From: an uncultured Chitinophaga sp.
GTDB taxonomy: Bacteria > Bacteroidota > Bacteroidia > Chitinophagales > Chitinophagaceae
DNA: 64,000 nucleotides
Direction: 5' to 3'
Assembly: GCF_946479755.1 (NCBI RefSeq)
Contig: NZ_CAMLHC010000034.1
Coordinates: 18,670 to 82,669, forward strand
Part shown: positions 29,179-38,145 of the stretch, one piece after another
Numbering within the stretch: the first letter of the stretch is position 1
Layout of the letters: each line of letters starts with the position of its first letter
Notes under the pieces: generated by a model
Databases searched by the model: none
The model's input: only the letters and a program-made list of their open reading frames with translations
What the model was told of the DNA's origin: nothing
Program-made: the position numbers and the translations under genes

Positions 29179-29937
29179 TTAAAATTTATTTAAAATAAAC
29201 GGTAGTATCCCAATCCAAACCAGTTCCTTCCCGGAGTGACGAAGCACTTCCTCCCGGATGGCATTCAGCGCCCGGGACATATGTGTTTTGATGGTGGACT
29301 TTGAAATATTCAGCTGTTGGGCAATTTCATCCTGGCTGAGGCCCTGCTGCCGTGTCAGCATATATACCATGCGCTGCTGTTCGGGAAGCCGCTGAACGGC
29401 GCGCTCAATAATTTCCCTGGACTCCTTGCTGATCATCTGTTCCAGCGCGCTGGCAGTACCATCCGTGAAATGTTGTATGATATGTTCCTGGAATGATACT
29501 TCCCGGCTTTTTTTGCGGAGTTCATTAAAAACGTGGTTCCTGGCAACAATGTAGAGGTAATTTCGAACATTTTCCTTTTGGGGCAGCTGTTCACGGGTAT
29601 TCCATATTTTAAGAAATATTTCCTGCAGCAGATCGTGTGCCATTTCTTTTGACTTCACCAACGCCACAACGCCCAGATAAAGAGGTTCCCAGTATTGATC
29701 AAACAATTGCCGGAACGCCCTTTCATCCCCCGCTGCCACACGCTGAAGATATTCCTGTTCTCCCTGTAGTTTATTTTCTGACAACAAGTTATATTTATAA
29801 CTGTAATTTAAGTGAAATCCCTTTAAATAGCTACTATTAACGCCTGTTCCTGTCCCGTCAACGGCCTGCCGCCGGAAAAAAGAAGAAAACCCGATAGTTG
29901 ACACTACCGGGCTGGGATCAACGTAACCATGAGACAT
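29179..29937 (-). CDS. ECF sigma factor of the SusCD locus
   Basis: An RNA polymerase sigma-70 factor with region 2 (FDQYWEPLYLG and AHDLLQEIFLKIWN) and region 4 helix-turn-helix (LSQDEIAQQLNISKSTIKTH). The predicted product is 252 residues, with about 50 residues ahead of region 2 that are atypical. No in-frame ATG lies between the start at 29937 and region 2; a TTG-TTG pair before SENKLQGEQ near 29785 is a possible later start. The gene begins five bases after the TlpA-like gene. It should direct transcription of the FecR/SusCD genes. Confidence 0.85.
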   Translation of the reverse strand: MSHGYVDPSPVVSTIGFSSFFRRQAVDGTGTGVNSSYLKGFHLNYSYKYNLLSENKLQGEQEYLQRVAAGDERAFRQLFDQYWEPLYLGVVALVKSKEMAHDLLQEIFLKIWNTREQLPQKENVRNYLYIVARNHVFNELRKKSREVSFQEHIIQHFTDGTASALEQMISKESREIIERAVQRLPEQQRMVYMLTRQQGLSQDEIAQQLNISKSTIKTHMSRALNAIREEVLRHSGKELVWIGILPFILNKF

Positions 29938-29942
29938 GAAAC

Positions 29943-31160
29943 CTATAGCTGAAGTGTTATTTTTGATGCATTTCTCTTTTTATCAGCGATCATTCCGCTA
30001 TAAAGCGCATCTGTTATCTGCATGTTTTGATTGCCGTTAATAACTTCTTCCAGTTTCTGTTCCAGTAAACGCCCTCTTAATTCACTGGCGACGATCCTTC
30101 CTGATGGGTCTACCAGTACGTTAAACGGAATTCCTGCAATCTGGAACACTTTTGCTGCAGAAGACTCCGATCCCGTTAAATCGCTCATGTGGTTCCATAC
30201 CAGTTTATCTTCCTGAACGGCCTTTTTCCAGTTTTCCTTATCCCCATCCAGGGAAACACCCAGGATAGTGAAGTTCTGGTCTTTAAACTTCGAATACGCA
30301 CGTACCAATACCGGGTTTTCTTCTCTGCAGGGACCACACCAGCTTGCCCATAAGTCAACCAGCAGATACTTTCCCCGGAACATGGAGATACTCATCGGCT
30401 TCCCATCCAGCCCGGGCATGGCAAGGTCCGGCACCTGCTTTCCCAATAGCGGATAACGCTGCACTCCTTGCAACCCCCTCCTGTCGAGGGCCAATTCCAT
30501 CTGCCAGTTGAGCGCCTCATTGTTTTTAAAGCGGCCGGCACTGGCAGTTGTCAACGCCGCCATTTCATCATTATTCAGATATCTTTCTGCCAGCCATTGT
30601 GCATAGTAAACTACGCCCGGGCTGGAGGCCTTTGTTGCATCGTCCGTTAGTCCTTGTACAAGCGCCTTTTGCAGGGCGTCCCTTTCCTGTTCCAGCGCGG
30701 CAGTGTTTTCGCCTTTTATGGAAGCGGAATTCACCTTAGCAGTGGCAGCAAATAAGGCCCGTTGCCTCGTCATGAAGTTGTCAAACAGGCTATACATCGC
30801 CTGGGAGGCTTCCGATCCCTTAAATTCCGGTTTGGCGGGATGATCAGCATCGAAGTTGACCGTTACTTCCTTACTATCATTTATCACCAGTATGTCCGGC
30901 CAGCCCAAAGTATCAAAAGTAACTTCGAACACACCTTCTTCGGCAGCGGGCGCCTGAAGTTTAAATTCTCCTGTTTTCCCCACTTCGGCATGGGCTACCA
31001 TTTGGCGCTCGCCCGTACCTGCGTTTATCCTGCCAAGATAAATAGTGTTTGCCGGGGCGTTAGCGACCTTTCCGCTTAGCGTAAACTGTGACCCTGCGCC
31101 ACTCCGGCACCCTGCCAGCGTCGCTATCGATATTGACAAAAGAATGAATATTTTTTGCAT
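29943..31160 (-). CDS. TlpA-like thioredoxin lipoprotein with DUF4369
   Basis: A 405-residue lipoprotein with lipobox LAGC (Cys18). The N-terminal domain (about 25-110) has the DUF4369 pattern (FTLSGKVANAPANTIYLG), and the C-terminal thioredoxin domain (about 245-375) carries WCGPC at 274-278. It is expected to face the periplasm and act as a thiol-disulfide reductase or isomerase. It sits six bases after the MutS-like gene and five bases before the sigma gene, so it is within one operon; it may help fold the surface complex. Confidence 0.85.
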   Translation of the reverse strand: MQKIFILLSISIATLAGCRSGAGSQFTLSGKVANAPANTIYLGRINAGTGERQMVAHAEVGKTGEFKLQAPAAEEGVFEVTFDTLGWPDILVINDSKEVTVNFDADHPAKPEFKGSEASQAMYSLFDNFMTRQRALFAATAKVNSASIKGENTAALEQERDALQKALVQGLTDDATKASSPGVVYYAQWLAERYLNNDEMAALTTASAGRFKNNEALNWQMELALDRRGLQGVQRYPLLGKQVPDLAMPGLDGKPMSISMFRGKYLLVDLWASWCGPCREENPVLVRAYSKFKDQNFTILGVSLDGDKENWKKAVQEDKLVWNHMSDLTGSESSAAKVFQIAGIPFNVLVDPSGRIVASELRGRLLEQKLEEVINGNQNMQITDALYSGMIADKKRNASKITLQL

Positions 31161-31166
31161 ACCTGA

Positions 31167-32510
31167 CTATTTAAATAAATGAACTTTATGTTGCTCTAAT
31201 AATTCCAGGATTCCTTCATTACGGATCATGATCATCCCCTGGCGGTCTGCTGTTACGCCTCGTTCCAGGATGTACGTATACCTTGGGCGCGCCCCTTCCA
31301 TGATGGTAGGCATATATACAAACTGAATATTGGGATGCTCTTTCAGTGCGGAAGCCACTTCTATGATATGGGTAGAAATGACAAACAGGCAATTACGATA
31401 TTTCGAGAAAGCGGCCGTTACCTCCAGCGTCCCGTCATAGGCATCCTTTACGTTGGTACCTTTGAACAGTTCATCAAACATCAGTAACAACCGTTGCCCT
31501 TTACTGACAGCTTCGGCGGCCTGTTTTACCCGCACTACTTCCGCATAAAAATGGCTATAGCCCAGGTTTACATTATCAGCCACATTAATGGAAGTATATA
31601 ATCCGTCCCTTACCGAAAACACCATCTTATCCGCTGCCACCGGAAAACCCATGTGGGCAAGATATACGGCAATGCCGATGGTTTTCATCCAGGTAGACTT
31701 TCCGGCCATGTTGGCGCCGGTGAGGAACATCACGTTGCTTTCCATATGCATGACAGCAGAATTACCCACCGCTTTTTCAATAGTCGGGTGATGCAGGCCC
31801 GTGAAAAGCAGCTTATTCTCCTCCGGGGCCACAGCCTGTGGATAGGTCATCTTGTTAGTCCGGGCCACATCGCTTACAGCTACCCATACATCTACCTCAT
31901 AAATAAAAGAGAGCAATGTATGCATCTGCGTGTAAAGCCGTTTTTTCAGCAAATGATAGTAGTAGGCCACCGTTTTTAACGACTGGCCGGCATAGATGTC
32001 GGATGAAAGCAGCGTTTTCAGCTGGGGGATGGCCAGGATCTCTTCAACAGACTGTAAAGTGTCTTTATAAGGGTTGCCAGCCTGGTCAGCGGTCATTTTC
32101 TTTACGAAACTGTCACAAACCTGCAACACCTGGATAATGCTCTGCAAACCACGAACGATCTTCCCGTACCGCTCGTCCCGGGTGAGACGTGCGAGCAGCT
32201 TACTGATCACCACTCTTCCCATGGTCATCGGCCCTCCTGCTGTCAGCTGTCCGTCCATGAACTCCTGCATCATTTCCACCGTCTTGCAGTCAAAGGGAAA
32301 TCCGGGCGATTGTTGCTGAAAGTACTGAAGGACGGCTACCCTGGAATTGATATCTTTTGCATTGTCTAACGGGGAGAGGAACATTTCTTCCAGCATTTGT
32401 TCCCCTCCTGCCGTCCTTACCTGGTTAAATAGGCTGTATACGGACCCCTGCTTAAATTTCCCCAGGAGATTTAACTCATCAAGTGTTTGTTTATCTGCAC
32501 TAAAACTCAT
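31167..32510 (-). CDS. MutS-like ATPase, paralog 2
   Basis: A 447-residue protein made of a MutS-type helical core (about 1-220, with DELNLLGKFKQGSVYSLFNQ) and a MutS domain V ATPase. Walker A is TGANMAGKST and Walker B lies in LLMFDELFKGTN; an ATPase His follows in FVISTHIIEVA. The mismatch-recognition and connector domains of true MutS (about 850 residues) are absent, and there is no Smr domain as in MutS2. It is therefore unlikely to repair mismatches alone. It follows a close paralog in an ABC transporter operon, an odd context for a DNA-binding ATPase. Function is unknown. Confidence 0.85.
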   Translation of the reverse strand: MSFSADKQTLDELNLLGKFKQGSVYSLFNQVRTAGGEQMLEEMFLSPLDNAKDINSRVAVLQYFQQQSPGFPFDCKTVEMMQEFMDGQLTAGGPMTMGRVVISKLLARLTRDERYGKIVRGLQSIIQVLQVCDSFVKKMTADQAGNPYKDTLQSVEEILAIPQLKTLLSSDIYAGQSLKTVAYYYHLLKKRLYTQMHTLLSFIYEVDVWVAVSDVARTNKMTYPQAVAPEENKLLFTGLHHPTIEKAVGNSAVMHMESNVMFLTGANMAGKSTWMKTIGIAVYLAHMGFPVAADKMVFSVRDGLYTSINVADNVNLGYSHFYAEVVRVKQAAEAVSKGQRLLLMFDELFKGTNVKDAYDGTLEVTAAFSKYRNCLFVISTHIIEVASALKEHPNIQFVYMPTIMEGARPRYTYILERGVTADRQGMIMIRNEGILELLEQHKVHLFK

Positions 32511-32523
32511 ACGAACATCTTTT

Positions 32524-33858
32524 TCAGGTGGTAGGAGCAGCCGTCTCCCGATGGCTGTTTCCCTTTAATATTTCCAGCACGCCTTCATTCCGGATGATCA
32601 GCATACCATGACGGTCTGCCGTAGTGCCCTGGGTCAGTTTGTAAGTGTATTCAGGCTGGTTACCGCGCATATGGGTGGGAAGGTAGGAAAACAGTACGGC
32701 TGGTTCTTCCTGAAGGCTGTCAGCCGCTTCCACGATATGGGAAGAGATGACAAAGAGGCTGTTTTTCCACCGGGAAAAAGCCGCGCTGATGATGACCGTG
32801 CCTTCTTCCGCATCCTTTACGTTGGTACCACGGAACAATTCGTCGAAAATGACAAACAGCTTTTTTCCCGCCGCCAGTTCGGCTGCCACCTTCTTTACCC
32901 GTAATACTTCCGCATAAAAATGGCTGGCCCCTGTCCCCAGGCTGTCGGGGAGATTGATAGTGGTGTACAGACCGTCCATCACCGAAAACACCATTTCCTT
33001 TGCTGCTACCGGAAAACCGACATGTGCGATATAGAGTGCAGTGGCGATGGACCTCAGGAAGGTGGACTTCCCGGCCATATTGGCTCCTGTCAGGAAAAGC
33101 AGGTTCCCATTTTCCGACATACGGAGGTTATTGGCAACAGGCTGTTTCAGTTGAGGGTAAAAGACGCCGGTCAGTTGCAGCGTGCATCCGCCGGTGTTAT
33201 CTATTGTCGCAAAACAATATCCGTTTTCCCTGGCCACTTTTGCTACGCTCATGTACACGTCGATATAGTAGATATAGTTCAGCAGCCGGATGATGATAGC
33301 CGGCTCATTTACCCGCAGCAACGTGTCATAAGCTGATACTGCGCCGAATGACAGCCGGGTGGAAGGCGTGAGGCTAAACAGTGGCTGAAGGGCCGGTGTT
33401 ACCAACAATGTCACAATCGCGTCCCGCTCCTCCCGGTAAGGCGCTATACCGGCAACGGCCGCTGATGAAACAAATTGTTGCAGTTGCTGAACGATCCTGG
33501 CAGTGGCCATTACCGCTTCGGCCATCTCCTTTTCATCCAGCGTATGGTTACGATGCGATGGCCTGTTTGCCGGATCTTCTGCGGAGGCCAGGTATTTTTC
33601 CACCAGGTCCAGCTGACCGGCTTCAAAAACAAAACCACTGCTTAAGCCGGCAAAATGCGCGATAATATTGCTGCGCCGGGTAATGGCAGTAGTGCTGCGC
33701 AACGGTTTGCGAAACAGTTCTGCCAGCAGTAACTGCCCTCCCCGTGTAGCGGTTTGGTTATAAATGTCATAAATACTACCACTACCGGGACCGGTAGATA
33801 ATATCCGCAGGTCGCTCAGGGTCTGATCATCTGTTTGTAAATACAATATCTCCTTCAT
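32524..33858 (-). CDS. MutS-like ATPase, paralog 1
   Basis: A 444-residue protein with the same layout as its downstream paralog: helical core (LRILSTGPGSGSIYDIYNQ near residue 20), Walker A TGANMAGKST, Walker B in LFVIFDELFRGTN, and FVISSHIVEAA. The paralogs share signature motifs yet differ in their cores, so they may form a heterodimer, as eukaryotic MutS proteins do. The start is one base after the permease stop, which suggests coupling. No mismatch-binding domain is present. Role unknown; the pairing with a membrane transporter deserves attention. Confidence 0.85.
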   Translation of the reverse strand: MKEILYLQTDDQTLSDLRILSTGPGSGSIYDIYNQTATRGGQLLLAELFRKPLRSTTAITRRSNIIAHFAGLSSGFVFEAGQLDLVEKYLASAEDPANRPSHRNHTLDEKEMAEAVMATARIVQQLQQFVSSAAVAGIAPYREERDAIVTLLVTPALQPLFSLTPSTRLSFGAVSAYDTLLRVNEPAIIIRLLNYIYYIDVYMSVAKVARENGYCFATIDNTGGCTLQLTGVFYPQLKQPVANNLRMSENGNLLFLTGANMAGKSTFLRSIATALYIAHVGFPVAAKEMVFSVMDGLYTTINLPDSLGTGASHFYAEVLRVKKVAAELAAGKKLFVIFDELFRGTNVKDAEEGTVIISAAFSRWKNSLFVISSHIVEAADSLQEEPAVLFSYLPTHMRGNQPEYTYKLTQGTTADRHGMLIIRNEGVLEILKGNSHRETAAPTT

Positions 33859-33859
33859 A

Positions 33860-36202
33860 TTATCTTCTTTTACGCCGGATCAGCAGTATCGCGGCCAACA
33901 AGGTAAGTCCCGCGGGTACGATCCATACCAATATAAATTTGATTGATTTCGCCTGCTGACTTGTTATCCGCATAAACACATCCAGCGGCTTAGGACTGGG
34001 TAAATAAACCGGGGCTTTCCCATCCGCCAACCAGGCAAAAAGGCTTCGGCAGAAATCTTTGTCGGCTCTCAGGGTACTCATGAAATCAGCATCTCCGCCC
34101 ACGATGATACGCTGTGCATGTCCGTTAACGTTCCTGGTAAAACCTTTTAACACATCCAACGGTTCCTTTCTGTCTCCCTCCGCAGGATTATACCTGGGTG
34201 CACTGGAATCTGTTACAAAAGGCCGGGCCGCCAGCCAGGTATTTTGTGGCACCATATCTATGAATGGTACGGCGGTAAATCCACGGGCAGCGGAAGAATC
34301 CGAAAAGGAAGTGGCCCCATAAATTGGTAGCACTTTGGGAGTATATTTCCCACGGTGCCGGGTGGCGTAGGCCTTTTCCTCCCGTTCCTGCATCATATCA
34401 GGCTCCTCTGTCAGCGTGAGCAACGTATCAGAATAGGACCCAAGCACCACGTCATGGGTAGCTATCGGGTTGGGAAATGCCAGGATGCCTGGCTGGAGCT
34501 TTACTCCCACCTGGTCCAGCAGCGGATTCACTATGTCCTGTTTACCGGGTTCCGACAGGATCATCGTATTTCCTCCTCCGGCTATGTATTTGGAAAGCCT
34601 GGACTGGGCAACCGGGTCCAGTTCGATCTTAGGATCCGCCAACACAACAATATCAGCATCTTTAGGAATGTCTTCCCTGGATAGTGTGCAGGTAGTGAAT
34701 TTAAAGCCATTGTTCGTCAACGATTCTCTGTCAATGGTAGTGGTTATTTTACCATAGTTTCTTTCTGCCATCTTCAAAGGATCCCGTTCCAGCTCGCCCG
34801 TTATAAAAACTACGTTGATGAGGCTTCCCCGTACCAGCGTATTCAAAGCAGTTGCTACCTGCATTTCTTCCGGGTATTTAGAATAAGCATTGTAAGTACG
34901 GAGAAAAACGGAGCGGTTTTTATACTTCATCTGCATCACCAGTTGGTAACCTTCCGGCTCCAGGTCGATGATCTCCTTTATCTCGGCAGGTGTTTTGAAC
35001 AGGGAAAACGGGGCATGGTACAGTTCGGCAGTTTCCTTTGCTATCTGCCGTGTCGTCTTATAAGGGTTCACGATCTCCACGGGCTCGTAATAATATACAT
35101 AGTTGAACTTTATGTCCGGCCTGAAGCGCTGGTATTGCTCCCATAGCTTCGACAGATAGGAATTTCGGGCCTGGGGAACGCCCAGTTGCGCATTCACGCC
35201 CAGGAGGTTACAATACAGGGTTACCTCTATCGGGCCGTCTAACTGTTTCAATAACTGCTGAGTGCGGGGATGAATAGTGTTAGTCTTTTGCCTGCTGGCA
35301 TCATAATAAGCCACCAATCCGGGGCGTTCAATAACATACCCCAGCCCGGCTACCAATACTACCACTACAACGTACCGGGCGATCACCAATAGCAGCCGTT
35401 CCTGTTTACGCCCTCGCAGCAACACCAGGTAGCTCATCACCACAAACATACCCGAGATGGTCACAAAATAAAGTATATCCTTACTGACAAGCAGGCCCTT
35501 AAGCATATTGGGCACCCTGCTTTTCATGGAAAGGAACCAGGTGACATCACGTACATAGTCTATACCCTGCCATAACCCATCGATTTGCTGCAGCACAAAC
35601 AAAGCTATAAAAGTAGCAATGGCGGCCACTACCTGGTAATTGGTAATACAGGACATAAACAGCCCGATAGCGGAATAAGTGCATATCAGCAGGTAAAACC
35701 CAAGCAATGATGACAAGAGCGTGCCTGTATCTGCCTTTACAACGCTATACAAAATTACGCCGTGAAAAACAGCTACAATCAGTACCAGCATTAAATTGAA
35801 GATGACAATACCCAGGTATTTTCCGCAAACAACCTGCCACAGCTTTGTTGGTGTTGAATATAGCAACCGGATGGTGCCCTGGGTGACCTCTCTGTTGACC
35901 AACCCCATGGTCAGCAAGGGAATAAAAAAATACAATTTATCGATGATAGCATCATAAAACGGGGGCCTATTCCACGTCACCCCGCTTTGCTCATGGGTCA
36001 GGATAGCCGTCAGCGGCGCTCCGTACCCCTCAAAGTCCGGGTTATTTCCGCCTACAATCGTATAGGCATCTGTAATAGATTCCAAAATACTCGTGAACGA
36101 CACTGCGCATACGACCAGGAACACAATAAGCGTAAACCAGGCTATAGGCGAATAGAAAAGATTACGCAATTCGTTCCGGGCTATTTTAATACTTGTTTTC
36201 AT
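33860..36202 (-). CDS. ABC transporter permease fused to GldG-like domain
   Basis: The 780-residue protein begins with an ABC-2 type permease of about six membrane helices (residues 15-290; ELRNLFYSPIAWFTLIVF at the start), as in GldF. It continues with a large extracytoplasmic GldG-like domain (about 300-740; VTLYCNLLGVNAQLG, PKDADIVVLADPKIELDP) and ends with a membrane helix and basic tail (LLAAILLIRRKRR). It is a GldF-GldG type fusion. In gliding Flavobacteria, GldAFG transporters are required for motility, but many paralogs export other things. It pairs with the ATPase gene 22 bases upstream. Confidence 0.85.
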   Translation of the reverse strand: MKTSIKIARNELRNLFYSPIAWFTLIVFLVVCAVSFTSILESITDAYTIVGGNNPDFEGYGAPLTAILTHEQSGVTWNRPPFYDAIIDKLYFFIPLLTMGLVNREVTQGTIRLLYSTPTKLWQVVCGKYLGIVIFNLMLVLIVAVFHGVILYSVVKADTGTLLSSLLGFYLLICTYSAIGLFMSCITNYQVVAAIATFIALFVLQQIDGLWQGIDYVRDVTWFLSMKSRVPNMLKGLLVSKDILYFVTISGMFVVMSYLVLLRGRKQERLLLVIARYVVVVVLVAGLGYVIERPGLVAYYDASRQKTNTIHPRTQQLLKQLDGPIEVTLYCNLLGVNAQLGVPQARNSYLSKLWEQYQRFRPDIKFNYVYYYEPVEIVNPYKTTRQIAKETAELYHAPFSLFKTPAEIKEIIDLEPEGYQLVMQMKYKNRSVFLRTYNAYSKYPEEMQVATALNTLVRGSLINVVFITGELERDPLKMAERNYGKITTTIDRESLTNNGFKFTTCTLSREDIPKDADIVVLADPKIELDPVAQSRLSKYIAGGGNTMILSEPGKQDIVNPLLDQVGVKLQPGILAFPNPIATHDVVLGSYSDTLLTLTEEPDMMQEREEKAYATRHRGKYTPKVLPIYGATSFSDSSAARGFTAVPFIDMVPQNTWLAARPFVTDSSAPRYNPAEGDRKEPLDVLKGFTRNVNGHAQRIIVGGDADFMSTLRADKDFCRSLFAWLADGKAPVYLPSPKPLDVFMRITSQQAKSIKFILVWIVPAGLTLLAAILLIRRKRR

Positions 36203-36224
36203 CCTGTTGATTTAAACTTGATAA

Positions 36225-37145
36225 TTAGCGTTTGGATAATTGATGAAAAATATCGTCCAGGGAAGCCTGGTCCGGACTGATCTCCCGTATGCCCCAGCTG
36301 TTCGCCACGCTCTCCTTTACCAGGAGCTCCACCACTTCATCTGCGCTGCCATCAAAATAGATATACATGCTCCTGCTGTCTATCCCTTCTATACGGGAAA
36401 TTCCCTTCAGCCCCGTGAGTACAGCCGCAGGCGGCGGATTTTCCATCCGCACCTGTATTCTGCCAATGCGTAGGTAACTTCTGAAGTTGCTCATGCTGTC
36501 AGAAAACACAATTTTACCGCCTTCGATCATGATGATATCACGGCAAAGCATATGCACTTCCGACAGGAGGTGAGATGATAACAACACCAGCGAATTCCGC
36601 CCTATCTCTGTAATTAGTTTTCTTACCTCTATAATCTGATTGGGGTCTAAACCATTGGTAGGTTCATCCATGATAACAACAGGCGGTTCATGGATAATTG
36701 CCTGCGCAATGGCCACCCGCTGCCGGTATCCGCCGGACAGGTTGCCGATCAGCCGTTTACTCACATGGGTAATACTGCAACGCTCCATTACCTTCGCACA
36801 GGCCTGCTTCACAAGTGACCGGGGGATCTGTCTTAAAGCCGCCACGTACCGCAGATACTCCGTGACGGTAAGGTCCAGGTACAAAGGGAGCTGTTGAGGA
36901 AGGAAACCGATTTTGCTTCTTCCAGCTTCTGGCTCTTTCTCAATATCGGTACCCAGGATAAATACCTTGCCCTCTGTCTGTTTAAGCGTACCACAGACAA
37001 TGTTCATGGTGGTGGATTTGCCTGCGCCATTAGATCCTACCAATCCCACCACGCCATATTGTGTGATGTCAACGTTGATGTTACGCAACGCCCACCGGTT
37101 GGTATATCGGTGCGATAAACCTTCTATTTTTAGTATAGCGGTCAT
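36225..37145 (-). CDS. ABC transporter ATP-binding protein (GldA-like)
   Basis: The 306-residue ATPase has Walker A (GLVGSNGAGKST), the signature (NLSGGYRQRVAIAQ), Walker B (VVIMDEPTNGLDP) and a switch His (LVLLSSHLLSEV). The last ~90 residues form the extra domain usual in ABC-2 type ATPases. It energises the permease encoded downstream and is the first gene of the long operon that ends in the serine protease. A GldA function in gliding is possible but not shown. Confidence 0.9.
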   Translation of the reverse strand: MTAILKIEGLSHRYTNRWALRNINVDITQYGVVGLVGSNGAGKSTTMNIVCGTLKQTEGKVFILGTDIEKEPEAGRSKIGFLPQQLPLYLDLTVTEYLRYVAALRQIPRSLVKQACAKVMERCSITHVSKRLIGNLSGGYRQRVAIAQAIIHEPPVVIMDEPTNGLDPNQIIEVRKLITEIGRNSLVLLSSHLLSEVHMLCRDIIMIEGGKIVFSDSMSNFRSYLRIGRIQVRMENPPPAAVLTGLKGISRIEGIDSRSMYIYFDGSADEVVELLVKESVANSWGIREISPDQASLDDIFHQLSKR

Positions 37146-37183
37146 TGAAACTGAATTTTAAACAAGCAGATAAATATTAAAAA

Positions 37184-37202
37184 GAAGCTGGTGTAGCGCT
37201 TC
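37184..37202 (-). terminator. Possible intrinsic terminator after the sigma gene
   Basis: On the - strand, GAAGC pairs with GCTTC around a nine-base loop, and TTTTTAATATTT follows. It lies 34 bases past the sigma stop and before the ATPase start at 37145. The stem is short, so it may be weak and let part of the transcripts through. Confidence 0.4.
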
Positions 37203-37235
37203 ATGTATTGTGTCACTGTAGATAATACGTCTGAC

Positions 37236-37841
37236 TCAGGAAATCATTACACGATGCAATAAAATATTTTGAGGCAATTGTTCCGGTTGACTATTAAAAA
37301 ACGTTCTTAGTCTCTCCAACCCCCGGGAACGCCTTACCCGCACGAGGTTATCGGTCATATTTAACTCGGCTGATATTTCTTTGGTGGTAAGTCCTTCTAT
37401 AAAAGTAAGGTTGAGCACTTTGGCTATAGGTGCAGGAAGGCGGTCAATTTCTCTCCGGACCTCTGTCCATACTTCCTGGCAGATCATGGCGATATCCGCA
37501 CCCGCCTCCTCCACCTGTGTTTGTGCGGCTATCTGCTCCTGTTTGGTTTCCTTCACATGCAGGTGCCGCAGGTAGCTGTAAGATTTATGCCGCGCTATCA
37601 CAAAAAGGTAGGCAGCCAGTTGTTTTTCTTTCCATCCCGCTACCTGCTCCCGGTTACGCCAAAGCTGCATCAGGGTATCCTGCGCAATATCCCTCGCCTC
37701 TTCCCTGTTATGGATCAGCGATTCGGAAAAAAAAACAAGTCGTGGAAAATATTCCGCGAAGATGGCCTTCAAGGCCTCATCCATTCCCCGCGCGATGTTG
37801 GCACATATATTCTCTTCAAAAGCTGTCTGCAACCTTTTCAC
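37236..37841 (-). CDS. ECF sigma factor upstream of the ABC operon
   Basis: A 201-residue sigma-70 family factor. Region 2 includes NREEARDIAQDTLMQLWRN and region 4 has LTTKEISAELNMTDNLVRVR. No anti-sigma gene is adjacent. It is transcribed towards the ABC/MutS/SusCD operon and may control it, giving that locus two sigma factors, but a terminator-like hairpin separates them. The frame starts at 37841 with MKRLQTAFEEN. Confidence 0.85.
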   Translation of the reverse strand: MKRLQTAFEENICANIARGMDEALKAIFAEYFPRLVFFSESLIHNREEARDIAQDTLMQLWRNREQVAGWKEKQLAAYLFVIARHKSYSYLRHLHVKETKQEQIAAQTQVEEAGADIAMICQEVWTEVRREIDRLPAPIAKVLNLTFIEGLTTKEISAELNMTDNLVRVRRSRGLERLRTFFNSQPEQLPQNILLHRVMIS

Positions 37842-38145
37842 AAATAGGTATGTTTATGATCCCGGAAAAAATAATACGCCATCCTTACAATTAAATAAAT
37901 GCACTCCTATGGGCATATCCCCATCATTCTTATGAAGGCCCTCAGCCTATATACACAGGTATAGCTGTTCAGTGGATGCCTGAAAACAACGAATGTGCCT
38001 GACTACTAAAGACACATCATTCAGCCCGCGGTATGACAAAGCCGGAAGATTTTCTTTCCAACCGGCAAACAACAGACAGGCCAGTTTCCGTGGCGCTGCT
38101 TTAAATAACCTATATTTGGTTTGCACATAACAAAATACCCGATCC
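37842..38145. other. 304-base divergent intergenic region
   Basis: The region separates the sigma gene (- strand) and an unidentified gene (+ strand). It holds the -7 box at 38111-38118 and a weak GCCGG / CCGGC inverted repeat at 38041-38067. I see no RNA gene, and no open frame with coding character. Confidence 0.5.
38111..38118 (+). promoter_or_regulatory. TAnnTTTG -7 box for the gene at 38146
   Basis: TATATTTG matches TAnnTTTG fully and lies 27 bases ahead of the ATG. A possible -33 element TTTC is 22 bases upstream (38085-38088). Confidence 0.5.

Noticed and set aside
31167..33858. The two MutS-like genes as DNA mismatch repair MutS
   Set aside because: Each is about half the length of MutS and lacks the mismatch-recognition and connector domains.
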